Made by a program: the position numbers and the translations under genes. Of a DNA stretch of 64,000 nucleotides, positions 17,950 to 25,740 are shown one piece after another. This stretch comes from Bacillota bacterium (GTDB lineage: Bacteria > Bacillota > Clostridia > Lachnospirales > Lachnospiraceae): contig JAEZGK010000056.1 in the NCBI GenBank assembly GCA_023437365.1, positions 1-64,000 on the forward strand. The letters are read 5' to 3'. The notes under the pieces are model-generated. The model was not told the origin of the DNA and made no database searches. It worked only from the letters and a program-made list of their open reading frames with translations. Position 1 is the stretch's first letter. Every line of letters begins with the position of its first letter.

Positions 17950-18572
17950 TTCTTAAAATCATATTTTGTTTGATTTTTGGATATTTATTTGGATGTTTTT
18001 CGACAGGATTTTTTGTAGGCAAAATCAATAAAGTAGATATCCGCAAGTACGGAAGCGGTAATGTCGGTGCGACGAATACGCTTCGTACTATGGGTGCAAA
18101 GGCTGCCGCATTCACTCTAGCCGGTGATTGCATTAAGGCTGTTGCAGCAATTCTGCTCGTGAAGCTTGTGTTCTTCGGTGGAGATGCAGCACTGGATTTG
18201 CTTGCCATCTATACCGGTCTCGGTGTAGTAATCGGCCACAACTATCCCTTCTGGCTGAAATTCAAGGGGGGAAAGGGTATGGCAGCCACCGGAGGTGCCA
18301 TGGCTACCATTGACCCGCTGATTATTCCAATCGGTCTTCCGATCTTTGTACTGTCAATACTGATCACAAAGTATGTTTCTGTAGGATCTCTGGCAATCGC
18401 CATCCTGTTTCCGATCTGGGTTGCCATCCGTTTTCCCGGCAACATACATATGCTGCTCGTAGCTTTTGCATTTACCGTACTGGCATTTATCAGACATCAA
18501 TCCAATATTAAGCGTCTGCTCGCCGGAACTGAGAACAAGATAGGTCAGCGTGTCAAAGTAGAGAAGCAATAG
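17946..18572 (+). CDS. plsY: Acyl-phosphate glycerol-3-phosphate acyltransferase PlsY
   Basis: 208-aa multi-pass membrane enzyme catalysing the first acylation of glycerol-3-phosphate from acyl phosphate. Motifs visible: [12 protein letters not shown], the [15 protein letters not shown] substrate loop, and several hydrophobic helices. The start overlaps the der stop (ATGA). gpsA, which makes its glycerol-3-phosphate substrate, follows 16 bp later. Confidence 0.96.
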   Translation: MILKIIFCLIFGYLFGCFSTGFFVGKINKVDIRKYGSGNVGATNTLRTMGAKAAAFTLAGDCIKAVAAILLVKLVFFGGDAALDLLAIYTGLGVVIGHNYPFWLKFKGGKGMAATGGAMATIDPLIIPIGLPIFVLSILITKYVSVGSLAIAILFPIWVAIRFPGNIHMLLVAFAFTVLAFIRHQSNIKRLLAGTENKIGQRVKVEKQ

Positions 18573-18588
18573 CATAAAGGAGGAGCTT

Positions 18589-19596
18589 ATGAGTAATATT
18601 AGTGTATTGGGTGCAGGAACCTGGGGCACAGCCCTTGCCATTCTGTTAAAGAATAACGGACATGAGGTAACCATCTGGACAATTATTGAAAATGAAGCCC
18701 GTATGCTTTCAGAGCATCGCAATGAGATAAAGAATCTTCCGGGAGCCAAGCTTCCCGCAGAAGTAAAGGTAACTATGAATCTGGAAGAGGCTTGCAGCGG
18801 TAAGGATCTGCTCGTTATGGCTGTTGCTTCCCCTTATATCCGTTCCACAGCTAAGCTTGCAAGCCCCTATATCAAAGAAGGGCAGATAATAGTAAATGTA
18901 TCTAAGGGAATTGAAGACGTCACTCTGCGTACCCTTTCTGAAGTGATCAGTGAGGAGATGCCTCAGGCTGATGTTGCGGTCCTGTCCGGTCCCAGCCATG
19001 CAGAAGAAGTCAGCCGCGGTGTGCCTACCACCATCGTTGTGGGAGCTAAAACGAAGGAAACCGCGCGTTTCATACAGGATGTCTTTATGACGGATGTGTT
19101 CCGCGTCTATACCAGCCCCGATATCATCGGCATCGAGCTGGGCGGATCTCTGAAAAATGTCATCGCCTTGGCCGCAGGTATCGTAGATGGACTCGGTCTC
19201 GGTGATAACACCAAGGCTGCTCTGATGACCAGGGGTATGGTAGAGATCAGCCGTTTAGGTGTTAAGCTTGGCGGAAAGATGGAGACCTTCTCCGGACTGT
19301 CCGGCTTCGGTGATCTGTTCGTAACCTGCAACAGCAAGCATAGTCGTAACTGGAATGCAGGCTACCTGATGGGGCAGGGAAAAACCATGGAAGAGGCAAA
19401 GCAGCAGGTTGGTCAGGTAGTGGAAGGAATTAATTCCGCGAAAGCAGCACTTCATATGGCACAACAAAATAACGTTGAGATGCCGATTGTGGAGCAGATT
19501 AATCTTGTCCTTTTCGAAAACAAATCAGCAAATGATGCGCTCTATGATCTTCTGGGAAGAGACAAACGAAAGGAATACAAATCCTTGGAATGGTAA
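18589..19596 (+). CDS. gpsA: Glycerol-3-phosphate dehydrogenase [NAD(P)+]
   Basis: 335-aa GpsA reducing dihydroxyacetone phosphate to sn-glycerol-3-phosphate for phospholipid synthesis. The N-terminal Rossmann motif is GAGTWGTALA; further down come LSGPSHAEEV and the catalytic-lysine region GSLKNVIALAAG. ATG 18589 follows AAGGAGG. It is functionally paired with plsY and terminated by a strong hairpin. Confidence 0.97.
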   Translation: MSNISVLGAGTWGTALAILLKNNGHEVTIWTIIENEARMLSEHRNEIKNLPGAKLPAEVKVTMNLEEACSGKDLLVMAVASPYIRSTAKLASPYIKEGQIIVNVSKGIEDVTLRTLSEVISEEMPQADVAVLSGPSHAEEVSRGVPTTIVVGAKTKETARFIQDVFMTDVFRVYTSPDIIGIELGGSLKNVIALAAGIVDGLGLGDNTKAALMTRGMVEISRLGVKLGGKMETFSGLSGFGDLFVTCNSKHSRNWNAGYLMGQGKTMEEAKQQVGQVVEGINSAKAALHMAQQNNVEMPIVEQINLVLFENKSANDALYDLLGRDKRKEYKSLEW

Positions 19597-19647
19597 CTTA
19601 AAATTTATCTATAGGAATATACACTGACAGCAGAGGTCAGAACAATA

Positions 19648-19697
19648 GGAATCCCTCACACGCTGGATTTCAAACAGCGCATGATGGGATTCCTTTT
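19648..19697 (+). terminator. Terminator of the der-plsY-gpsA operon
   Basis: GGAATCCC (19648-19655) pairs with GGGATTCC (19686-19693), with an inner CGCTG/CAGCG stem, followed by four T. Confidence 0.8.
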
Positions 19698-19868
19698 ATT
19701 CTGACTTAAACTGCTTTTTACATTTTGAACCAGCTGTGTTTTGTTATTTTTAAAATTAATTCTTTTTTCTGAATTAATATTGATTAAGCTTCTCTTTCCC
19801 GTTTGATGGAATCATACTATATGTATTCCCTGCATATCTTTAACTATAACCATAAGGAGGGTTGGCAT

Positions 19869-21347
19869 ATGTTAGGGCAGTACGATGTTTATAATGATAT
19901 CCAGGCTAGGACAGGCGGTGAAATATACATCGGTGTGGTAGGGCCGGTCAGAACAGGGAAGTCTACCTTTATTAAGAGATTCATGGATCTCTTGGTAATA
20001 CCGGGTATAGAGGATGTCCATAGCAAAGAGCGGGCTATTGATGAATTGCCTCAGGCGGCTGCTGGCAAGACAATTATGACGACAGAGCCAAAATTCATCC
20101 CGAAGGAAGCTGCCACGATTACCTTCAATGACGAGACGAAGGTGAAAATTCGGTTGATCGATTGTGTAGGATATATGGTGGACGGAGCCTCCGGACATAT
20201 TGAAAACCAGCATGAGCGCATGGTACATACACCCTGGTTTGAGCAGGAAATCCCTTTTACCCAGGCGGCTGAAATCGGAACCCGGAAGGTAATCAATGAT
20301 CATTCCACAATCGGCATTGTCGTTACTACAGATGGAAGCTTTGGTGATATCCCTCGGACGAATTATCGTTTTCCGGAAGAACGCACCATCAATGAACTAA
20401 AGCATCTCGGAAAGCCCTTCATCGTTCTTCTGAATACGAATAAGCCCTATTCCAATGAGACTTTAAAAATAGCGGAAGAGATGCAGGAGGAATATAATGT
20501 ACCCGTCATGCCGGTGAATGCAGAGCAACTTCGTAAGGAAGACATCACCAGGATTATGGAGAATATTCTTTCTGTCTTCCCGGTGACCGAGCTTGATTTC
20601 TACATGCCGAAATGGGCTGAGATGCTTCCTCAGAATCATTGGCTGAAGACAGACTTAATTGCTTCCGTCAAGGAGTTATTCCAGAAGGTATCCCAGGTCA
20701 AGGATGCCCGAATGGCAAATTTTGATACCAGCAGTAACTATGTAAAGCGTTTTAAGCTGGATAAGGTTAATATGCAGGACGGAACCGTCAGCATCAATGT
20801 TGAATTTGATGATATGTATTATTATCAGATATTAAGCGACCTGATCGGTGTGCCGATCAGTGGTGAGTACCAGCTTATTTCTACCCTGAAGGATCTGGCT
20901 GCCAGAAAAGCAGAATACGAGAAGGTATCTACAGCTGCCAATGAGGTGAGACAGAAGGGTTATGGTATCGTGGCTCCTCTGAAAAATGAAGTCAGAATTG
21001 AAGAACCGGAAATTATGAAGCATGGCAATAAGTTCGGCGTCAAAATTAAGGCTACGGCTCCGTCCATCCACATGATTAAGGCAGACATTTTAACCGAGGT
21101 AGCACCGATTGTGGGCTCCGAGGATCAAGCGAGGGACCTGATTAATTATATCAATACAAACGCAAAGGATAATCCGGAGGGTATCTGGGAGACGAATATC
21201 TTCGGAAAGACCATCCGGCAGCTCGTAGATGACGGTATCAATACAAAGATCAATAAGCTGACTGACGAAAGCCAGCTAAAGCTTCAGGAAACGATGCAGA
21301 AGATTATCAACGACAGCAATGGCGGACTTGTCTGCATCATCATATAG
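19869..21347 (+). CDS. spoIVA: Stage IV sporulation protein A, spore-coat morphogenetic ATPase
   Basis: 492-aa SpoIVA that polymerises on the forespore surface to form the coat basement layer. The N-terminal P-loop is GPVRTGKST (25-33). The C-terminal end GGLVCIII is the family's characteristic membrane-proximal tail. I chose ATG 19869, just after AAGGAGGG, matching the start of known SpoIVA; an upstream in-frame ATG at 19803 lacks a ribosome site. Expression is expected from a sigma-E promoter in the mother cell, but I could not assign one with confidence in the upstream gap. Confidence 0.97.
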   Translation: MLGQYDVYNDIQARTGGEIYIGVVGPVRTGKSTFIKRFMDLLVIPGIEDVHSKERAIDELPQAAAGKTIMTTEPKFIPKEAATITFNDETKVKIRLIDCVGYMVDGASGHIENQHERMVHTPWFEQEIPFTQAAEIGTRKVINDHSTIGIVVTTDGSFGDIPRTNYRFPEERTINELKHLGKPFIVLLNTNKPYSNETLKIAEEMQEEYNVPVMPVNAEQLRKEDITRIMENILSVFPVTELDFYMPKWAEMLPQNHWLKTDLIASVKELFQKVSQVKDARMANFDTSSNYVKRFKLDKVNMQDGTVSINVEFDDMYYYQILSDLIGVPISGEYQLISTLKDLAARKAEYEKVSTAANEVRQKGYGIVAPLKNEVRIEEPEIMKHGNKFGVKIKATAPSIHMIKADILTEVAPIVGSEDQARDLINYINTNAKDNPEGIWETNIFGKTIRQLVDDGINTKINKLTDESQLKLQETMQKIINDSNGGLVCIII

Positions 21348-21382
21348 GCTATACCTATGTTATAATAAGAACATTGATAAGG

Positions 21383-21422
21383 GAGATAGACTTGTCATAT
21401 TGCACAAGTTTATCTCTTTTTT
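21383..21422 (+). terminator. Terminator of spoIVA
   Basis: A 13-bp stem GAGATAGACTTGT/ACAAGTTTATCTC (one G.U) is followed by a T-tract. Confidence 0.85.
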
Positions 21423-21574
21423 ATTATCTTATAGATAAGAAATCAATTCATTACAAATCTATGAAAACGTACTATTCCAACGGCTGAGAGTATAGGTAGA
21501 AGGTCCCATATATAAGGCACTTTTTTCATGATTTGTAGATAATGACTAAAATTTAAAATAAAGCTGACACATAG

Positions 21575-21603
21575 TTGACAAAATTAATAGCCTTTGATAT
21601 AAT
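21575..21603 (+). promoter_or_regulatory. Consensus sigma-A promoter of the NlpC/P60 gene
   Basis: TTGACA (21575-21580), 17 bp, TATAAT (21598-21603): both boxes are perfect. It lies about 125 bp upstream of the start; the long leader shows no other gene. Confidence 0.85.
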
Positions 21604-21728
21604 ACACACGTAACATATTTAACATTTGTGTAATAATTAAGTTAACAATTTGATTTACATACTGATTGCATGATGTGATGACTTAATAATTCGCCGAATA
21701 GAACAAGAAAAATGGAGGATATGTAATA

Positions 21729-22796
21729 ATGGTTAGGAAGCTCCTTAGATTTTCCTTGGTATGTGTCACGGGAACATTAATACTCACTGCCACTCCAAAG
21801 ACAGCAATGGCTTATGAGGAAGCTGTAGCTGGTTTTACTTTCGATAAAATTCCATCCACCACGCAAAGTGACGGATCAACCATATCCAGTTTATCAACCT
21901 ATGAGATACCCATTCCCGGCTTTACCAATATAGGTATCGCTAATGTAGATACGAATTTAATGGTTCGCTCAGGCCCCGGTGAAAATGAAAAGCTTCTCGG
22001 AAAGCTTCCGAAGGACGGAGGCTGTGAGATTCTTGAGGGAAGCAAGGATGGCTGGACCAAGATCAAGTCCGGTAAAGTTACCGGTTATGTTAAGAGTGAA
22101 TTTCTAATCACCGGATCAGAAGCAACCCAGCTTGCTAAAAAGGTCGGCAGTTATGTGGCTACTGCCAATACTAGCGGGTTGAATGTAAGAACACTTCCTT
22201 CTACTGATGCACCGCTGATTGACCAGGTAGCCAAGGGTGAAGAGTTAATCGTACTTGATTCTAAGGTATTTACCGATGATGAAGCGCATGGAAAGTGGGT
22301 TAAAGTAAGCCTTGACTCCGAAGATTCCGCTGATGGTACCGTTGCTTATGTTGCAAAGGAATATGTTGATTTATCCTTTGAATTATCCAAGGCAGTAACA
22401 ATCGAAGAGTTACAGTATGGCACCGGCGTATCCTCTGTACGTGTTAATTTAATTAATCTCGCCAAGAATTATTTAGGGGACAGATATGTATGGGGAGGTA
22501 CTACTCTCGGTGTAGGAGTGGACTGTTCCGGTTATGTTCAGGCACTCTACAGAAAAATGGGTATCTATATACCTCGTGACTCCAGAAGCCAGGCTAGAGG
22601 CGGAACCACAATTTCGACCAACAACTTAAAACCCGGCGACTTGGTATTCTATGGCAGCTCCTCCTATATCAATCATGTTGCTATGTATATCGGTAACGGT
22701 CAGGTTATCCATGCAAGCAATAGAAGAGATGGAATTAAGATCAGTAATATGAGGTATAGAACACCTGTAAAATGCGCAAGATATATCTCCGAATAG
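21729..22796 (+). CDS. Secreted SH3-NlpC/P60 peptidoglycan hydrolase
   Basis: 355-aa exported cell-wall endopeptidase. A signal peptide covers about 1-28 (cleavage near AMA). Two bacterial SH3 domains (about 68-127 and 140-215; LMVRSGPGENE, LNVRTLPSTD) precede a C-terminal NlpC/P60 domain (about 238-355) with catalytic Cys266 in DCSGYV, His316 in NHVAMYIG and the third polar His328 in VIHAS. It probably cuts stem peptides (D-Glu to diamino acid) during growth. ATG 21729 follows TGGAGG. It has its own promoter and terminator. Confidence 0.95.
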   Translation: MVRKLLRFSLVCVTGTLILTATPKTAMAYEEAVAGFTFDKIPSTTQSDGSTISSLSTYEIPIPGFTNIGIANVDTNLMVRSGPGENEKLLGKLPKDGGCEILEGSKDGWTKIKSGKVTGYVKSEFLITGSEATQLAKKVGSYVATANTSGLNVRTLPSTDAPLIDQVAKGEELIVLDSKVFTDDEAHGKWVKVSLDSEDSADGTVAYVAKEYVDLSFELSKAVTIEELQYGTGVSSVRVNLINLAKNYLGDRYVWGGTTLGVGVDCSGYVQALYRKMGIYIPRDSRSQARGGTTISTNNLKPGDLVFYGSSSYINHVAMYIGNGQVIHASNRRDGIKISNMRYRTPVKCARYISE

Positions 22797-22854
22797 GAAT
22801 TCATTATTTTGTAATATATTAATAAATCTTGTCGATAAAAGTAATTAATCTTAT

Positions 22855-22886
22855 AAAAATGGTTGGACCGAGGTCCAACCATTTTT
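22855..22886 (+). terminator. Strong terminator of the NlpC/P60 gene
   Basis: AAAAATGGTTGGAC (22855-22868), loop CGAG, GTCCAACCATTTTT: a perfect 14-bp stem including the A/T tracts. Confidence 0.93.
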
Positions 22887-22936
22887 GAATATCATATGTA
22901 ATTTTTCTTTCTAATCGAAAATTAATTCTGTCGGAA

Positions 22937-22965
22937 TTGACTTCATTTGTAACGAAAGCTATAAT
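22937..22965 (+). promoter_or_regulatory. Promoter of the MutS-like gene
   Basis: TTGACT (22937-22942), 17 bp, TATAAT (22960-22965), directly followed by an inverted repeat at the expected start of transcription. Confidence 0.8.
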
Positions 22966-22970
22966 AGCCC

Positions 22971-23001
22971 TCATGAGGATATCAATCATAGATCCTCATG
23001 A
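22971..23001. promoter_or_regulatory. Operator-like 10-bp inverted repeat at +1
   Basis: TCATGAGGAT (22971-22980) and ATCCTCATGA (22992-23001) form a perfect inverted repeat with an 11-bp spacer, covering the predicted +1 of the promoter at 22937-22965. It fits a repressor site or a 5' mRNA hairpin. Confidence 0.6.
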
Positions 23002-23031
23002 TATTAAATATCCGAATGGGAGAATTCACTG

Positions 23032-24702
23032 ATGCAGTATTTTATAGTTATTATCGGTATCGTACTTGCCATTGTCCTCTGGAGCAGGCTGACGGAATTA
23101 AAAGACAGAAGGCTGCAAAAGGAAAGGCTGAAAAGGGAATGGGGAGAAACACCAAAGGAAGAATATACTTCCGAAAAGATGGACTCCATCAAATTATTTT
23201 ATCAATCCAAGCAGGACCACCGACTTGACGTGGATGATATTACCTGGAATGATCTTGACATGGATGAAATCTATATGGAGATGAATAATACTCAGTCCTC
23301 TATAGGAGAAGAATATCTCTATGCATTACTTCGTAAGCCTTGCTTTGATGAAGTAGAATTAAAAGAGCGCAGCCGGCTGATGAAATATTTCAATGATATG
23401 GAAACAGAGAGACTTCGGCTGCAAGCCGGACTTCGTAAGGTCGGCAAGATAACGCATATCTCTGTGTATGAATATATCAATCGTCTCGCCGCACAGAAGA
23501 CAGAAAGCAATCTGATTCATTATCTTCTGGATTTAGCTCTGTTGGTATCCATTGGTTTGATCTTTGTAATTCCGGGTTTGGGTGGATTGTGTACGCTGGC
23601 CTTTTTTATCATAAATATCTTTCATTACTATTCTTGCAAAGCGAAAATCGAAAAATATCTTTTGGTTTTTTCTTATATCTTTCGGTTACTTGACAGTACC
23701 AAGGCATTGATCCGTATGGAGCTCCCGGAGATCAGTCTCTATACTGACAGATTGAAGAAGGACATAAAGCACTTCGGAAAGATCCAAAGAGGAGGGTTTT
23801 TACTGACCCCCAAGAGTGGAAGCGGTGATATTCTTGAAATAATTCTTGATAATATCCGTATGCTTTTTCATCTTGATATTATTAAATTTAATTCCATGCT
23901 TGACTTCTTTAAAAAGAACCGGGCAGAGTTGAACAGTATTTATGAGACAGTCGGCTATCTCGACAGTATGATGGCGGCTGCCTCCTTCCGCAATCTGATT
24001 TATTATTACTGTGAACCTGAGCTTACAAGGTCTGGGAAGCCTATGATATCTGTGACAGAGTTGTATCATCCGCTTTTGGAGGAGCCTGTTCCCAATTCAA
24101 TTACAGAGCAGCAATCGGTTCTGATCACAGGTTCCAATGCTTCCGGTAAGTCCACCTTTATTAAGACACTGGCAGTCAATGCAATTTTATCCCAGACGAT
24201 TCATACCGCTACAGCAAAGAGCTATCAGGCAAGCTATTTCCAGATTTATTCCTCCATGGCCCTCAGGGATAATATCTTTAGCAGTGAAAGCTATTATATC
24301 GTGGAGATCAAATCCTTGAAGAGGATTTTAGACAGTGTAAATGACGAAATCCCAACTCTTTGTTTCATAGATGAAGTGCTTCGGGGAACGAATACACTGG
24401 AACGTATTGCTGCCTCCTCAAGAATTCTTTCCTCCCTGGCTTCCAAGAATACTTTGGTTTTTGCAGCCACTCATGATATCGAGCTTACTCACATCCTGGA
24501 GTCCTCTTATTCCAACTATCATTTCCAGGAAAGGATCGAGGATCATCAGATTATTTTTGATTATTTGTTGTATCAGGGAAAGGCAATTTCTAAGAATGCC
24601 ATTCGCTTACTCGATATGTTGGGTTATCCGTCTGAGATCACCGAAGGAGCAGAGCAGGCTGCACAGGAGTTTTTGACAACCGGTGAGTGGAAAGAGATGT
24701 GA
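23032..24702 (+). CDS. Membrane-anchored MutS-like ATPase
   Basis: 556-aa protein with an N-terminal membrane helix (2-18) and a hydrophobic hairpin (about 162-200). It continues into a MutS core/lever-like helical region and a C-terminal MutS ATPase: Walker A GSNASGKST (367-375), Walker B CFIDEVLRGTNT (Asp447, Glu448) and a His switch AATHD. It lacks the mismatch-recognition domain (no FxE motif) and the Smr nuclease of MutS2. Homologues occur in Clostridia and Bacteroidetes without known function. It has its own promoter and operator-like repeat. A role in membrane-associated DNA transactions is inference only. Confidence 0.85.
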   Translation: MQYFIVIIGIVLAIVLWSRLTELKDRRLQKERLKREWGETPKEEYTSEKMDSIKLFYQSKQDHRLDVDDITWNDLDMDEIYMEMNNTQSSIGEEYLYALLRKPCFDEVELKERSRLMKYFNDMETERLRLQAGLRKVGKITHISVYEYINRLAAQKTESNLIHYLLDLALLVSIGLIFVIPGLGGLCTLAFFIINIFHYYSCKAKIEKYLLVFSYIFRLLDSTKALIRMELPEISLYTDRLKKDIKHFGKIQRGGFLLTPKSGSGDILEIILDNIRMLFHLDIIKFNSMLDFFKKNRAELNSIYETVGYLDSMMAAASFRNLIYYYCEPELTRSGKPMISVTELYHPLLEEPVPNSITEQQSVLITGSNASGKSTFIKTLAVNAILSQTIHTATAKSYQASYFQIYSSMALRDNIFSSESYYIVEIKSLKRILDSVNDEIPTLCFIDEVLRGTNTLERIAASSRILSSLASKNTLVFAATHDIELTHILESSYSNYHFQERIEDHQIIFDYLLYQGKAISKNAIRLLDMLGYPSEITEGAEQAAQEFLTTGEWKEM

Positions 24703-24723
24703 TTCTAGATACATTCTAGGAAC

Positions 24724-24953
24724 GGTACGATGACAGATCTAATCTTTTTTCTTTCCAATTATAACTTTTTGGTAATACTAAGCTTTCCTATCTTAGTTTT
24801 AAGCATTCCGTCGGAGTGGAGCGACATCCATGTCACCCACTCCTAAATCGTCCCTCCATGGACGATTTCCGGAATTATCACTCTGATAGGAAAGCAAGTA
24901 TTACCAGAAAAAGTTATAAAGTCATTCAAAAAGATTAGATCTGCCATCGTACC
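24724..24953. repeat. 230-bp imperfect inverted-repeat element
   Basis: GGTACGATG...AGATCTAATCTTTTT at the left is mirrored by ...AAAGATTAGATCT...CATCGTACC at the right. The arms (about 65 nt each) also share TATAACTTTTT, GGTAATACT and GCTTTCCTATC. The centre contains two further hairpins: GGAGTGG...CCACTCC and AAATCGTCC/GGACGATTT. No ORF lies inside, and it fills most of the 454-bp gap between the MutS-like gene and rnhA. It resembles a MITE or a large cruciform/structured RNA. Confidence 0.85.
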
Positions 24954-25156
24954 TGGTTACTATTAAATTAATACAATCCGTTTCTTATTCTTTGTGATCT
25001 TTTTAGATATTTTAGCAAAGTTATTATGATAAGGGCAAATTGTTATTGTTGTTTTTCAAAGCTGGTTTCGAATAGTTATATATCTCTTGATATGGGTTTA
25101 TAGGGTTTAACAAAAAGACGAAAGATCGCTATTTTATATGAGATTGGAGTTTTATT

Positions 25157-25654
25157 ATGAAGGTGACGATTTATACGGATGGTTCGGCGCGGGGGAATCC
25201 GGAAGGACCGGGGGGCTATGGTGCCATCGTGGTCTATGTGGATGGTAAGGGTACTGTTCATGAAAGAGAATACAGTGCAGGTTTTAAAAAAACAACCAAC
25301 AATCGGATGGAGCTTATGGCTGCAATTGCCGGTCTGGAAGCTTTGACGAAGCCCTGCCAGGTCGTGCTTTATTCCGATTCTCAATACCTTGTGAAGGCCT
25401 TTAATGAGCATTGGCTGGAGAGCTGGATTCAAAAGGGCTGGACAAGAGGAAAGAATGAACCAGTGAAGAATATTGACTTATGGAAGCGCCTTTTAAAAGC
25501 CATGGAACCCCACCAGGTTACCTACGAGTGGGTGAAGGGACACAACGGTCACCCCATGAACGAACGCTGTGATATCCTTGCTACAACCGCAGCAGACGGC
25601 GAGAATTTGGCAGATGATCAGCCTGATGCTCATCCGGCAGACGTACCAACATAA
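25157..25654 (+). CDS. rnhA: Ribonuclease H (type I)
   Basis: 165-aa RNase HI degrading RNA in RNA-DNA hybrids. Active-site residues are Asp8 in YTDGSARGNP, Glu52 in RMELMAA, Asp74 in SDSQYL and Asp139 in NERCD, with the flexible-loop His129. About 15 extra residues trail the catalytic domain. ATG 25157. It coexists with RNase HII at 12.6 kb. It is followed by a terminator before mutS. Confidence 0.95.
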   Translation: MKVTIYTDGSARGNPEGPGGYGAIVVYVDGKGTVHEREYSAGFKKTTNNRMELMAAIAGLEALTKPCQVVLYSDSQYLVKAFNEHWLESWIQKGWTRGKNEPVKNIDLWKRLLKAMEPHQVTYEWVKGHNGHPMNERCDILATTAADGENLADDQPDAHPADVPT

Positions 25655-25660
25655 AACGCC

Positions 25661-25708
25661 AAAACCATTGCAATCGGTTATCATTATGATATAATTGTAA
25701 TGGTTTTT
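25661..25708 (+). terminator. Terminator of rnhA
   Basis: AAAACCATTGCAAT (25661-25674) pairs with ATTGTAATGGTTTT (25694-25707), one G.T, then a T-run. Confidence 0.8.
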
Positions 25709-25740
25709 TAGTTTATTACGAAGGAAAGGATTTGTTCACC

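Noticed and set aside
19803..19868. Longer SpoIVA starting at ATG 19803
   Set aside because: No ribosome site, and the extra residues are not part of SpoIVA; AAGGAGGG precedes ATG 19869.
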